The translations under genes were made by a program, and so were the position numbers. The notes beneath the pieces were generated by a model. The model searched no databases. It had not been told where the DNA came from and worked only from the letters and a program-made list of their open reading frames with translations. A DNA stretch of 64,000 nt from Amycolatopsis benzoatilytica AK 16/65 (lineage in GTDB: Bacteria > Actinomycetota > Actinomycetes > Mycobacteriales > Pseudonocardiaceae): positions 6,377,175 to 6,441,174 of the forward strand of contig NZ_KB912942.1 of the NCBI RefSeq assembly GCF_000383915.1, given 5' to 3'. This document shows positions 1 through 7,866 of the stretch, piece by piece. Position 1 is the first letter of the stretch, and every line of letters starts with the position of its first letter.

Positions 1-34
1 AGATGAGGTCGTCGAGTTTCACAGAGTCGGTCAT
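1..34 (-). CDS. Start of a gene, possibly a Clp N-domain-like protein (partial)
   Basis: The gene reads leftward out of the window. Only the first eleven codons are visible (MTDSVKLDDLI). This opening resembles small actinobacterial proteins with a ClpC-type N-terminal repeat domain, but eleven residues cannot prove a family. The ATG lies only 3 nt from a perfect-arm palindrome, which leaves no room for a Shine-Dalgarno sequence, so the message may be leaderless. Two operator-like palindromes precede it. The identity is a weak recollection; the start codon and its position are seen directly. Confidence 0.4.
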   Translation of the reverse strand, partial: MTDSVKLDDLI

Positions 35-37
35 GCC

Positions 38-54
38 GTCAACTGTAGGTTGAC
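38..54. promoter_or_regulatory. Operator-like palindrome, proximal copy
   Basis: GTCAACTGTAGGTTGAC has 7-nt arms around a 3-nt centre with one mismatched pair. It sits 3 nt upstream of the leftward ATG at 34 and shares its arms with a second copy centred 29 bp away. Two copies about three helical turns apart upstream of one start suggest cooperative repressor binding. Confidence 0.55.
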
Positions 55-66
55 GACATCGGCGGC

Positions 67-83
67 GTCAACCTCTGGTTGAC
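67..83. promoter_or_regulatory. Operator-like palindrome, distal copy
   Basis: GTCAACCTCTGGTTGAC is a perfect 7-3-7 palindrome and the better of the two copies. It lies between the stop of the AlbA_2 gene and the leftward start at 34, so it most likely serves the leftward gene. The cognate regulator is not evident in the window. Confidence 0.55.
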
Positions 84-104
84 CAGGTAGGCGACGCGGA
101 GTGT

Positions 105-1832
105 TCATTCACCTAACATGACTTTGCTCGTACGCCGATAGCGGGCACGGGGACTGCGGGGAGACTCGCCGATCAGCTCAACCAACCCCTCGTCTCGCAG
201 AACACGCAACCACCGAGACACGGTCTTGTCTGGCATGCCCAGCAGGTCCGCAAGTTCGGCACGGGTCAATTCGGCATCCCCTAGCGCTTCCAGCACCTCG
301 CGACGCCGATCGCGGCGACCGGTCGGCCGCGCCGCGCGAGCCGAATCGGCGAGTTCATACCGCGCCCACCGCCGACCGCCGGTCTGCCACAGCAGACCGC
401 GCGCCACCAGGTCACCAAGCTCGGCAGTTGCGCGCCTCGAGTCCACCCCGGTCGCACCACGGTAGGACTGGTTGTCCAGCACGTCGCCAGCTTTGCTCAT
501 GGCCAGGCCAAGACACTGACTGTCGGTGAGCCCGTATTCGCCGAGACCGCGAATCCACGCAACAATTTCATCGCTGATCAGCGCGTGGTTCGGGAACTCG
601 ACTCGAAAGAGCGAGATCTTGTCCACGAATCGCGGCGGACTCAGCGAGGCATCCCGCAGTGCCGTCATCATCGTACGTATTCCAGAACCGCGGTTCTCGC
701 AAACAGTGCGCGCCGTGCCCGGCAGCGGGACGTCTTCGAGAAGCTTGAGCAGGGTGGCGTTCCGCGCCGACGAAACACCTTCCTCGCCCAGCGTTTCCTC
801 GGTGACCGGACCGTAGAGACCGCCGGGGTTGCGCACGACGAGCCGATCGGGATACATCTCGAGCTGAACCTGAGCACCACGAGACTCCGGCGAATAGTCA
901 CGGTGCACCAGCGCGTTGACCACTGCCTCCCGAAGCGCGGTTTCGGGGTACTCCCAGCTGTCGATGCGCCCCGCGCCGCGCACTGTGGCACGTCGCGCCA
1001 TGTTCGCTCGGAGTACGGCGAGCACGTCCCGGACCATGACGGGAATCGATCCTTCGAGTACTTTATTGTCCAGGAATCTGGTACCCGTACGGACATCGGC
1101 ACCCTCCGTCGTCGGATAATGAACGAAGGAGACCATCAACTGCGGGAAAAAATGCTGCGGGTAGCGCCCGAGTGCCAGCAGGCCAGCAACGGTCGCCTGA
1201 TCACCGGCTAGCACCTTTATCCGGCGCAGAACGTCGAGCCTGGAAAGATCAGCGAATGCATACGGTCGCTGTTGCCGGAGCCTCGCCACGAATGTCGAGA
1301 CAAGATCAGGGTCCAGTTCGTCGATGCCCGCCCCGGGAACAGGTTCCTCGTCATCTCGCGGCTGCCCACGACCAGCTGTCATGAGGTGAACCTCGTAAGC
1401 ACTGAGCCGTCGGTCTCCGTCACCGACACGGACAAAGCTGCCTTGCGCCATCCCGAGCCGCTTGGCGAAACAAGGACGGCTCCGGCTGTCAAGCACAGGC
1501 ACCTCGGCGACGACGAGGTCAACTCCCTCGAAACGGTGCACTCTGATCAGCGGCCGAAGGGGCGGCTCCATCTCCTCCGCACACAGGGACGCCAGGTCCG
1601 CAGTCATCTTCGCCGGGTCACGCACTCCGGTTGCCTCGAATCCGGAGGCCTCGTCCAGCCCAAGAACCAGCACGCCGCCATGCGTATTGGCGAACGCGGA
1701 GACTGTATCCCGCACAGATTTGGGCAGTCGGTCCTCGGCACGCTTGGCTTCGACGTCGGCATCGTCCCCGCCCAGCCGGCGAAGGTTTCCGACGATCTCC
1801 GCCAGCTCGTCGTCCAGCAATCCCGCCCCCAT
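105..1832 (-). CDS. AlbA_2/Schlafen-domain ATP-binding regulator with C-terminal winged helix
   Basis: A protein of 575 residues with three recognisable parts. Residues about 20-140 are an AlbA_2 (Schlafen-type, divergent AAA_4) domain with the family signature around TVSAFANTHGGVLVLGL. Residues about 290-420 resemble the RecG-associated HATPase-like module (REAVVNALVHRDYS, later ENRGSGI). The last 70 residues form a winged helix-turn-helix (ELADLLGMPDKTVSRWLRVL). Such proteins are usually annotated as transcriptional regulators or putative ATP-dependent helicases, and some relatives act in phage defence; the target here is unknown. The start lies 8 nt from a 25-bp inverted repeat, which suggests autoregulation. 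No strong ribosome site is visible. Confidence 0.8.
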   Translation of the reverse strand: MGAGLLDDELAEIVGNLRRLGGDDADVEAKRAEDRLPKSVRDTVSAFANTHGGVLVLGLDEASGFEATGVRDPAKMTADLASLCAEEMEPPLRPLIRVHRFEGVDLVVAEVPVLDSRSRPCFAKRLGMAQGSFVRVGDGDRRLSAYEVHLMTAGRGQPRDDEEPVPGAGIDELDPDLVSTFVARLRQQRPYAFADLSRLDVLRRIKVLAGDQATVAGLLALGRYPQHFFPQLMVSFVHYPTTEGADVRTGTRFLDNKVLEGSIPVMVRDVLAVLRANMARRATVRGAGRIDSWEYPETALREAVVNALVHRDYSPESRGAQVQLEMYPDRLVVRNPGGLYGPVTEETLGEEGVSSARNATLLKLLEDVPLPGTARTVCENRGSGIRTMMTALRDASLSPPRFVDKISLFRVEFPNHALISDEIVAWIRGLGEYGLTDSQCLGLAMSKAGDVLDNQSYRGATGVDSRRATAELGDLVARGLLWQTGGRRWARYELADSARAARPTGRRDRRREVLEALGDAELTRAELADLLGMPDKTVSRWLRVLRDEGLVELIGESPRSPRARYRRTSKVMLGE

Positions 1833-1839
1833 GCCTTGC

Positions 1840-1899
1840 CCAACTTGCTCACTTACATGCTCACCCTATCTCAAGTGAGCATGTAAGTGAGCAAGTTGG
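1840..1899. repeat. 25-bp perfect inverted repeat upstream of the AlbA_2 gene
   Basis: Arms at 1840-1864 and 1875-1899 are exact reverse complements over 25 bases, separated by 10 nt. Each arm holds two GTGAGCA half-sites at 12-bp spacing, so there are four half-sites in total. The arms are AT-richer than their surroundings. On the minus strand no T-run follows, so an operator fits better than a terminator for the upstream reductase. A TAGGGT hexamer lies across the edge of the spacer and could be a -10 box for the AlbA_2 gene. Confidence 0.75.
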
Positions 1900-1945
1900 C
1901 TCGTTACAGCCGAGGACCGCGACCGGTACGCGACGAAGCCTCCGA

Positions 1946-3169
1946 TCAAGCCGCGGTACGAGACTTCAGGTGTGCCTTGAGGTCGAAGGAGCTGGCTTCC
2001 AGGTCCGCGTAACCCGGCTGCGGTTCGGCGGCGAACAGCCGGCGCGCGGCGATGTGGTCCGGCGCGCGGTTCACCGATTCGACCGCGATCAGCACGTCGT
2101 CGCGGAAGGACAGCACGGAGAACCGGCCGCCCTCGCGGTCGCCGGTGACCACGGTCCGGTCCGCGGCCCCGAGAATGCCCGCGATCTGCAGCTTCGCGCC
2201 GGTCTGGTCGGTCCAGAACCAGGGCAGGCTGTCGTAGCGCGCGGGCTCTCCTGCGATCGCCGCCGCCACCGATCGAGCCTGGTCGACGGCGTTCTGCACG
2301 GATTCCAGCCGGGTCGCGGCACCGGCCTGCACGCACGGGAAGCACGCGCAGTCGCCGATCGCGAAGATCTTCGGGTCCTCGGTGCGCAGGTGCTCGTCGA
2401 CGACGATCCCGTTGCGCACGGTTAGCCCAGCCTGCTCGGCCAGCGCTGTCTCCGGCAGCACGCCGACCGCGACCACCACGAGATCCGCGGGCAGCCGACG
2501 TCCGTCCGACAACTCGACCGCCGACACCCGGCCGTCTCCGTGCAGCGCGGTCACCCCGACACCCAGCAACAGCGTGTGCCCGGCCGCCCGGTGATGTCCG
2601 GCGAAGAAGTCGGAGATCTCCGGTGACGCGACCCGCGCCAGCAGCCGATCCTGCGCCTCCACGACGGTGACCGGCCGCCCGGCGTGCGCCGCGAACTCCA
2701 GTCCGATGAACCCGCCGCCGATCACCACGATCTCCCCGGCCTCGTCGAGCGACGCCCGGAGCCGGTCCGCGTCCGCACGCGTCCGGAGCATCAGGACGCC
2801 TTCGAGATCGGCGCCGGGCACCGGCAACGCGCGGTTGCGCGCGCCGGTGGCCAGCACCAAATGGTCGTAGCCGAGCTCCGTGCCGTCCTCGAGCCGGACC
2901 TTCGCCGCCGCCCGGTCGATCGCGGCGACCCGGCCGCGGACCAGCTCGATGTCCTTCTCGGCGAAGTAGTCCTCCGGCCGCAGGACCAGCTGCTCGACGC
3001 CCGCGCTGCCGTCCAGGTACGCCTTCGACAGCGGCGGCCGCTGGTAGGGCACCCCCGGCTCGTCTCCGACCAAGACGACGCGGCCGGCGAACCCCTTGTC
3101 CCGCAAGGAGGCCGCGGCCTGGAAGCCGCTCTGCCCGCCGCCGACGACGAGAACGGTCTCGGTGCTCAT
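1946..3169 (-). CDS. FAD-dependent ferredoxin reductase
   Basis: A 407-residue NAD(P)/FAD oxidoreductase of the putidaredoxin/rhodocoxin reductase type, which passes electrons from NAD(P)H to a ferredoxin serving a cytochrome P450 or dioxygenase. It opens with the FAD dinucleotide fold VVGGGQSGFQAAASL. A mid-protein NAD fold (IVVIGGGFIGLEFAAHAG) and the late FAD motif IFAIGDCA follow, with a C-terminal reductase domain. The ATG was chosen over longer upstream reading because GGGAGG lies about 4 nt before it and the family begins here. No P450 or ferredoxin gene is adjacent, so its partner is unknown. Confidence 0.9.
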   Translation of the reverse strand: MSTETVLVVGGGQSGFQAAASLRDKGFAGRVVLVGDEPGVPYQRPPLSKAYLDGSAGVEQLVLRPEDYFAEKDIELVRGRVAAIDRAAAKVRLEDGTELGYDHLVLATGARNRALPVPGADLEGVLMLRTRADADRLRASLDEAGEIVVIGGGFIGLEFAAHAGRPVTVVEAQDRLLARVASPEISDFFAGHHRAAGHTLLLGVGVTALHGDGRVSAVELSDGRRLPADLVVVAVGVLPETALAEQAGLTVRNGIVVDEHLRTEDPKIFAIGDCACFPCVQAGAATRLESVQNAVDQARSVAAAIAGEPARYDSLPWFWTDQTGAKLQIAGILGAADRTVVTGDREGGRFSVLSFRDDVLIAVESVNRAPDHIAARRLFAAEPQPGYADLEASSFDLKAHLKSRTAA

Positions 3170-3239
3170 CTCGCTCCTCCCGACCTTTGCTCCCATCTGA
3201 GCACACCTCGGCCGAGAGCGTCGAGCAGCAGCTTCCCGT

Positions 3240-4313
3240 TCAGCCGCGGCGCAGGAACGCGATCCCGTCCGCCCCGGCCACCGCGTCGAACGGGACGTAA
3301 CCCCGCCCGTCCCCGGCGCGCGGCGGCAACCCAGTGTCGATACCGGCGGTTTCGACCACCTCCCGGTCCGGCAAGTGCGCCGCGAGGTACGCCTGGAGGG
3401 TGCCCGGCTCGGGCGCCGGTAGCGCATCCGAGGAGCCGAAATCGGTGGCGATGAACACATAGCGCTCGCCGATCCGGGCCGCGACCTGGGTACCCGCGTT
3501 CCACCACCGCGCACCCATCAACGCGGCCGCGGCGCGCTGCAGATGCTGGTTGTGCGCCGAGACGAACGTCCGCGGCAACGCGAGCAGGTTGCCGGCCATC
3601 ATCGCGTCCCGTTGCGCGCCGAGCCTGCTCATCCGGTCAGGGGCAGGATCGGCCATCAACGCGTGGTACCGGCACAACCCGACCGCGGTCCGCGCGAGCA
3701 GGTCGCCGCCGTCCGGGAGCCCGGGCCTCGCGCGGTCGAGGCTCCCGGACAGGTCGTCCGCGATCAACCGCAGCTCCCGCGCGTCCGGACTGTCCCCGAT
3801 CGACTTGGCCCGGCCCCACATCACCGCCTCGTCCTCCCATCGCCGGTCCTCCCCGGCCAGCCGTTCGATGGTCGCGACGTCGGAAGGCACGTCGTCGAGG
3901 TGTGCGCTGAGGAAGTTGTGCAACTCGGTGAGCACTCCGCGCGGACTCGGCGCGCTGGCCATTTCCAGCGGCCCGTCGAAGCCGTGGAAGCGCACCTGGT
4001 CGGCGCGGCCGGTGTTGTACTCGCGCAGCCACTCGACCAGCGCTCGGTTCGCCGGGAACGCGCCGAACCCGTGGCTGAAGCCGGTGGCCATCACCTGGTC
4101 CAGGTCTCCTTCGCCGGTGGTCACGTACCGATCGACGCGGCGCGCGGCGAGGCAATCGATCTCCAGCGCGATCGAGCGGTAGCCGTGCCGCTGGACCAGG
4201 TGCCGGAAGACCTTGTTCCGGAACAACGGGAAAGCCTCGGCCCAGTGCGTCGGCTCCCCGAGGCCGAGCAAGTCCGGGCAACGGCGGGAGAGAAAGTCGT
4301 CAAGGCTCTGCAT
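3240..4313 (-). CDS. Erythromycin esterase family protein
   Basis: A 357-residue protein of the EreA/EreB-like family, whose characterised members hydrolyse the macrolide lactone ring. The family signature is near the N-terminus: GLGEPTHWAEAFPLFRNK places the Glu and His of the GE-x-x-H core at residues about 19-22, although Trp follows where many members have Gly. Further His/Glu-rich segments (ALEID, FHGFDGP) fit the fold. It is divergent from a MerR-type regulator with 88 bp between starts, a typical pairing of a regulator with its target. Many chromosomal members of this family have no proven resistance role. Confidence 0.8.
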   Translation of the reverse strand: MQSLDDFLSRRCPDLLGLGEPTHWAEAFPLFRNKVFRHLVQRHGYRSIALEIDCLAARRVDRYVTTGEGDLDQVMATGFSHGFGAFPANRALVEWLREYNTGRADQVRFHGFDGPLEMASAPSPRGVLTELHNFLSAHLDDVPSDVATIERLAGEDRRWEDEAVMWGRAKSIGDSPDARELRLIADDLSGSLDRARPGLPDGGDLLARTAVGLCRYHALMADPAPDRMSRLGAQRDAMMAGNLLALPRTFVSAHNQHLQRAAAALMGARWWNAGTQVAARIGERYVFIATDFGSSDALPAPEPGTLQAYLAAHLPDREVVETAGIDTGLPPRAGDGRGYVPFDAVAGADGIAFLRRG

Positions 4314-4401
4314 TGCTTCGACCGTATCGTTGAACGTTCTGTTGGCACTTGGGCGAAGACTTCCTGGTTAAATGATGAAAAACCTTCAAACCGGAGTCAG
4401 C

Positions 4402-5079
4402 ATGCGCCCGAAGGACCTGGCCCGCGAGCACGGCTTGTCCACGCAGGCCGTGCGCAACTACGAAGAGGACGGCATCCTCCCGCGCGCCGAACGCGGTCCG
4501 CAGGGCTACCGCACCTACACCGAGCGCCACGCACAAGCGTTGCGCGCCTTTCTCACCCTGCGCCCTGGCTTCGGCCACGGCCGTGCGGCGGCGATCCTTC
4601 GCGCCGTCAACGAGAGCGCACCCGACACCGCGTTCCAGCTGATCGACGAGGGCCATGTCGAACTGCTGCGGGACCGCCGCACGCTGAGCGAAGTCGAACG
4701 CTCCCTGCAGAACCTGGCCGAGGAACCGGTCCCCCGGACGGTGCCGTCGATCGGCGAACTGGCACACCAGCTGTCCGTGCACCCGGCGACCTTGCGGAAG
4801 TGGGAAGCTGCCGGAATCCTGCGTCCGGAACGAGACCGGGCCGGCCACCGCAGATATCCGGCGGCCGCGGTGCGGGATGCCCGGCTGGCGCACCAACTGC
4901 GCCGAGGCGGCTATCCGCTGAGCCGGATTTCCGCGGTGGTGGACCAAGTGCGGCAAGCGGGCGGCGTCGCACCGCTGGAATCCGCACTGCGCACCTGGCG
5001 CGCCCGAATCACCGCCCGCGCACAAGCGATGCTGAACGGCTCGGCCCAGCTATCCCGCTACCTGGACCAACTGCCGTGA
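4402..5079 (+). CDS. MerR-type regulator with two helix-turn-helix units (TioE-like)
   Basis: A protein of 225 residues. The first winged helix covers residues 1-45 (DLAREHGLSTQAVRNYEEDG), and a second MerR-like unit lies near residue 115 (ELAHQLSVHPATLRKWEAAG). Tandem MerR-type domains are seen in the group named after TioE. The start at 4402 was preferred over two ATGs 30 nt upstream because CCGGAG precedes it at the right distance. It probably controls the divergent esterase. Its TGA stop lies inside the first copy of the dispersed hairpin repeat. Confidence 0.8.
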   Translation: MRPKDLAREHGLSTQAVRNYEEDGILPRAERGPQGYRTYTERHAQALRAFLTLRPGFGHGRAAAILRAVNESAPDTAFQLIDEGHVELLRDRRTLSEVERSLQNLAEEPVPRTVPSIGELAHQLSVHPATLRKWEAAGILRPERDRAGHRRYPAAAVRDARLAHQLRRGGYPLSRISAVVDQVRQAGGVAPLESALRTWRARITARAQAMLNGSAQLSRYLDQLP

Positions 5080-5127
5080 AGGACCCCTTGAGGGACTTGG
5101 ATTCTCTCAACCGCCCCCTGCCGGACT
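5077..5127 (+). repeat. Dispersed hairpin repeat, degenerate copy 1
   Basis: Starts with GTGAAGGACCCCTTGAGGG and contains the family loop GGACTTGGATTCTCTCAA. Its right arm is poorly paired. The TGA of the MerR gene is part of the repeat. It is directly followed by a better copy. Confidence 0.6.
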
Positions 5128-5133
5128 GAGAAG

Positions 5134-5186
5134 TCCGTGAGGGGCCCCATGCCGGACTTAGATTCCCTCAAGGGGCCCTTCACGGA
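5134..5186. repeat. Dispersed hairpin repeat, copy 2
   Basis: Arms 5134-5148 (TCCGTGAGGGGCCCC) and 5172-5186 pair at 14 of 15 positions around a 23-nt loop containing GGACTTAGATTCCCTCAA. It lies between the convergent MerR and MetE-like genes, where a bidirectional terminator would be expected. Confidence 0.75.
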
Positions 5187-5242
5187 CCGCAAGCCGAAGC
5201 CGAGCCGGGTGCCGTCGGTTTTCGCGGGGCGGCGGGGGCGAT

Positions 5243-6361
5243 TCAGCGGCCCCAAACCCGCTCCGCGACGGAAACCACCAGCTCCAGCTTTCGCATCTCC
5301 TCGTCCGCGGTCAGCTCATTCCCCTCCTCGGTCGAGGAAAAACCGCACTGCGGCGACAAACACAACTGGTCCACGTCGACAAACCGGGAAGCTTCCTCGA
5401 TCCGCCGCACCAACGCGTCCGCGTCCTCCAGTTCGGGGCGCTTCGTCGTCACCAGCCCCAGCACCACCCGCTTCCCCGGCGGCACGAAGCGCAGCGGCTC
5501 GAACCCGCCCGAGCGCTCGTCGTCGAACTCCAGAAAGAAGCCGTCCACCGCCAGCTGCCCGAACAACGCCTCGGCGACGAACTCGTATCCGCCGGAAGCG
5601 ACCCAGGACGACCGGAAGTTCCCCCGGCACAAATGCGTCGTCACCGTCAGGTCCGAAGGCTTCCCGGCCAGCGCGGCATTCATCGTCGCGATATTGCGCA
5701 GATGCAGTGTGTCCGGATCCCCGCCCATCCGGGCCACCATCTCCCGCTGCGCCGGGTCGTTCAAATAAGCCAGGCTCGTATCGTCCATCTGCAGGTAGGT
5801 GCACCCCCGCGAAGCCATCGCCGCCAGTTGCGCGGCATAAGCGGCGCTGAGATCGGCGAAGAACTCCTCCAGGTCCGGATAAACCTCGGTACTCACCGCG
5901 GCCCGCCCGCCCCGGTAATAAACCATGCTGGGCGAAGGAATAGTCAGCTTGGCGGTGATACCCGGGTCGACATGTGCCTTCAGAAAATCGAAATGCTCGG
6001 CGAAGATCGGCTCGTCCAGCCGGATCCGGCCGTCCACCTGCAACCCGGGAGGACTGAACTCCAGGTCCCCGGCCAGGTTGTGGAACTTCACATGCAACCG
6101 CTCGTCGCTGCGCGAAACCCCGCCCAGCGCGTAGATGAAGTCCATGTGCCACGACGACCGGCGGAACTCCCCGTCGGTAGCCGAGGCCAGCCCCACGGCC
6201 TTCTGCATCTTCACCACATCACGGATCGCATCGTCCTCGACAGCGCGCAGTTGTTCCTGGGAAATCGCCCCTGCCGCATAGTCGCGTCGCGCGGCCCGGA
6301 GGACGGCCGGCCGCAGCAAGCTCCCGACATGATCGGCACGGAACGGTGGTCGTGCAGTCAT
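5243..6361 (-). CDS. MetE C-terminal-like cobalamin-independent methyltransferase
   Basis: A 372-residue protein related to the catalytic half of cobalamin-independent methionine synthase, like the YxjG/YxjH group. It has the opening FRADHVGSLLRP, the zinc-site segment THLCRGN near residue 230 and the late CLSPQCGFSS segment that carries the zinc cysteine. At about half the length of full MetE it lacks the N-terminal duplicated barrel, as do YxjG-type proteins. The methyl donor and acceptor are not shown by the sequence. The start is uncertain: an ATG three codons upstream is equally possible and neither has a clear ribosome site. Confidence 0.82.
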   Translation of the reverse strand: MTARPPFRADHVGSLLRPAVLRAARRDYAAGAISQEQLRAVEDDAIRDVVKMQKAVGLASATDGEFRRSSWHMDFIYALGGVSRSDERLHVKFHNLAGDLEFSPPGLQVDGRIRLDEPIFAEHFDFLKAHVDPGITAKLTIPSPSMVYYRGGRAAVSTEVYPDLEEFFADLSAAYAAQLAAMASRGCTYLQMDDTSLAYLNDPAQREMVARMGGDPDTLHLRNIATMNAALAGKPSDLTVTTHLCRGNFRSSWVASGGYEFVAEALFGQLAVDGFFLEFDDERSGGFEPLRFVPPGKRVVLGLVTTKRPELEDADALVRRIEEASRFVDVDQLCLSPQCGFSSTEEGNELTADEEMRKLELVVSVAERVWGR

Positions 6362-6432
6362 GTCTGGCATGGTCACACACAAACCGGCGGTATGCGCAGC
6401 CATAATCAGCCGTCGAGCCGAAGGAGCCGCCC

Positions 6433-7773
6433 ATGCCGAACACCGTCCACCCGGTCGACCGGGGCCTGCCCGCCGGCCGCCTGCTCCTGCTCGGCCTGCA
6501 GCACATGGCGATCATGTACACCGGCTGCATCGCCGTCCCGCTGGTCGTCGGCAGCGCGCTGCACCTGGACGCCGCGTCGGTCGCGCTGCTGGTGAACGCC
6601 GACCTGTTCGTCGCCGGGCTGGCCACGTTGGTCCAGTCGATCGGCATCGGCAAACTCTTCGGTGTGCGGCTGCCGGTCGTCGCCGGCGCGACGTTCACCG
6701 TGGTCAACCCGATGGTCCTGATCGCCGGCCAGTACGGTCTCACCGCGGTGTACGGCGCGATGATCGCGTCCGGCGTCTTCGGGCTGCTGATCGCCCGCCC
6801 GTTCGCGGCGTTGATCCGGTTCTTCCCGCCGCTGGTGTCCGGAACGTTGCTGCTGGTCATCGGCATTTCACTGCTTGGCCCGGGCACCGCGATGATCGGC
6901 GGCCACGACACCGGCGACCCGTCCTACGGCGATCCGGCGAACCTCGGGCTGGCCTTCGGCGTCATCGCGCTGGTCGTGCTGTTCACCCGGGTGCTGCGCG
7001 GGTTCCTCGGCCAGATCGGGCCGCTGGTCGCGCTGGCGGTCGGCGTCCTCGCCGCGGTCCCGCTGGGCCGCGCGCATTTCGGCGGCGTCGCGGACGCGAG
7101 CTGGTTCGGTCTGGGCTCGCCGTTCCATTTCGGCGCGCCGACCTTCCCGGTCGCCGCGGTGGTGTCGATGTGCGTGGTGATGCTGGTGTCGTTCACCGAA
7201 ACCACCGCCGATCTGGTGGCGGTCGGCGAGATCACCGGACGTCCGGTCACCCCGGCCGACCTCTCCCGCGGCCTGGCCACCGACGGGCTGTCGGCGATCT
7301 TCGGCGGGTTCATGAACTCGTTCCCGGACACCGCGTTCGCACAGAACGTCGGGCTGGTGCAGATGACCGGCGTACGCAGCCGCTGGGTGGTCGCGGCGAC
7401 CGGCGGGATGCTGGTGGTGATGGGGCTGGTGCCGAAGATCGGCGCGTTCATCGCGGCGATCCCGGAACCGGTGGTCGGCGGCGTCGCGGTGGTGATGTTC
7501 GCGATGGTCGCGGTGGTCGGCGTGCAGACGCTGAAGAAGGTCGAGTTCTCCGGCAACCACAACGGGTTCGTCGCGTCCGTCGCGATCGGCGTCGGACTGC
7601 TGCCCGCGTTCGGACTGGACCGGTTCGGCAACTCGGTGTTCTTCCAGCACTTCCCGGCCTGGCTGCGGACGATCTGCGGCAGCCCGATCACGGTCGCCGC
7701 GGTGCTGGTGTTCGTGCTGAACCTGCTGTTCAACCACCTCGGCCGACGACGGGAGGCAGAGCTGCTGCCGTGA
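6433..7773 (+). CDS. Purine/nucleobase:cation symporter-2 (NCS2) permease
   Basis: A 446-residue polytopic membrane protein of the NCS2 family, which imports xanthine, uric acid or uracil with protons. The N-terminal LLLGLQHMAIMYTG and the segment SFPDTAFAQNVGLVQMTGV, which matches the substrate-binding helix of purine permeases such as XanQ, PbuX and UapA, favour a purine over uracil. About 12-14 hydrophobic segments are visible. GGAG lies 9 nt before the ATG. It is divergent from the MetE-like gene with only about 70 bp between them, so the promoters must overlap or abut. Confidence 0.88.
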   Translation: MPNTVHPVDRGLPAGRLLLLGLQHMAIMYTGCIAVPLVVGSALHLDAASVALLVNADLFVAGLATLVQSIGIGKLFGVRLPVVAGATFTVVNPMVLIAGQYGLTAVYGAMIASGVFGLLIARPFAALIRFFPPLVSGTLLLVIGISLLGPGTAMIGGHDTGDPSYGDPANLGLAFGVIALVVLFTRVLRGFLGQIGPLVALAVGVLAAVPLGRAHFGGVADASWFGLGSPFHFGAPTFPVAAVVSMCVVMLVSFTETTADLVAVGEITGRPVTPADLSRGLATDGLSAIFGGFMNSFPDTAFAQNVGLVQMTGVRSRWVVAATGGMLVVMGLVPKIGAFIAAIPEPVVGGVAVVMFAMVAVVGVQTLKKVEFSGNHNGFVASVAIGVGLLPAFGLDRFGNSVFFQHFPAWLRTICGSPITVAAVLVFVLNLLFNHLGRRREAELLP

Positions 7774-7866
7774 GCGTCCGGTCCACCGGCAGCGGTGCCC
7801 GGTCTTCGCCGCGGGTCAGCACCCGCTTGGCGGGAGGCCCGCTCGCGAATCGCGACGAAAGCCCCG

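Noticed and set aside
1866..3206. Alternative long frame over the ferredoxin reductase
   Set aside because: Arg/Gly-rich shadow of the real frame, which carries the FAD and NAD motifs.
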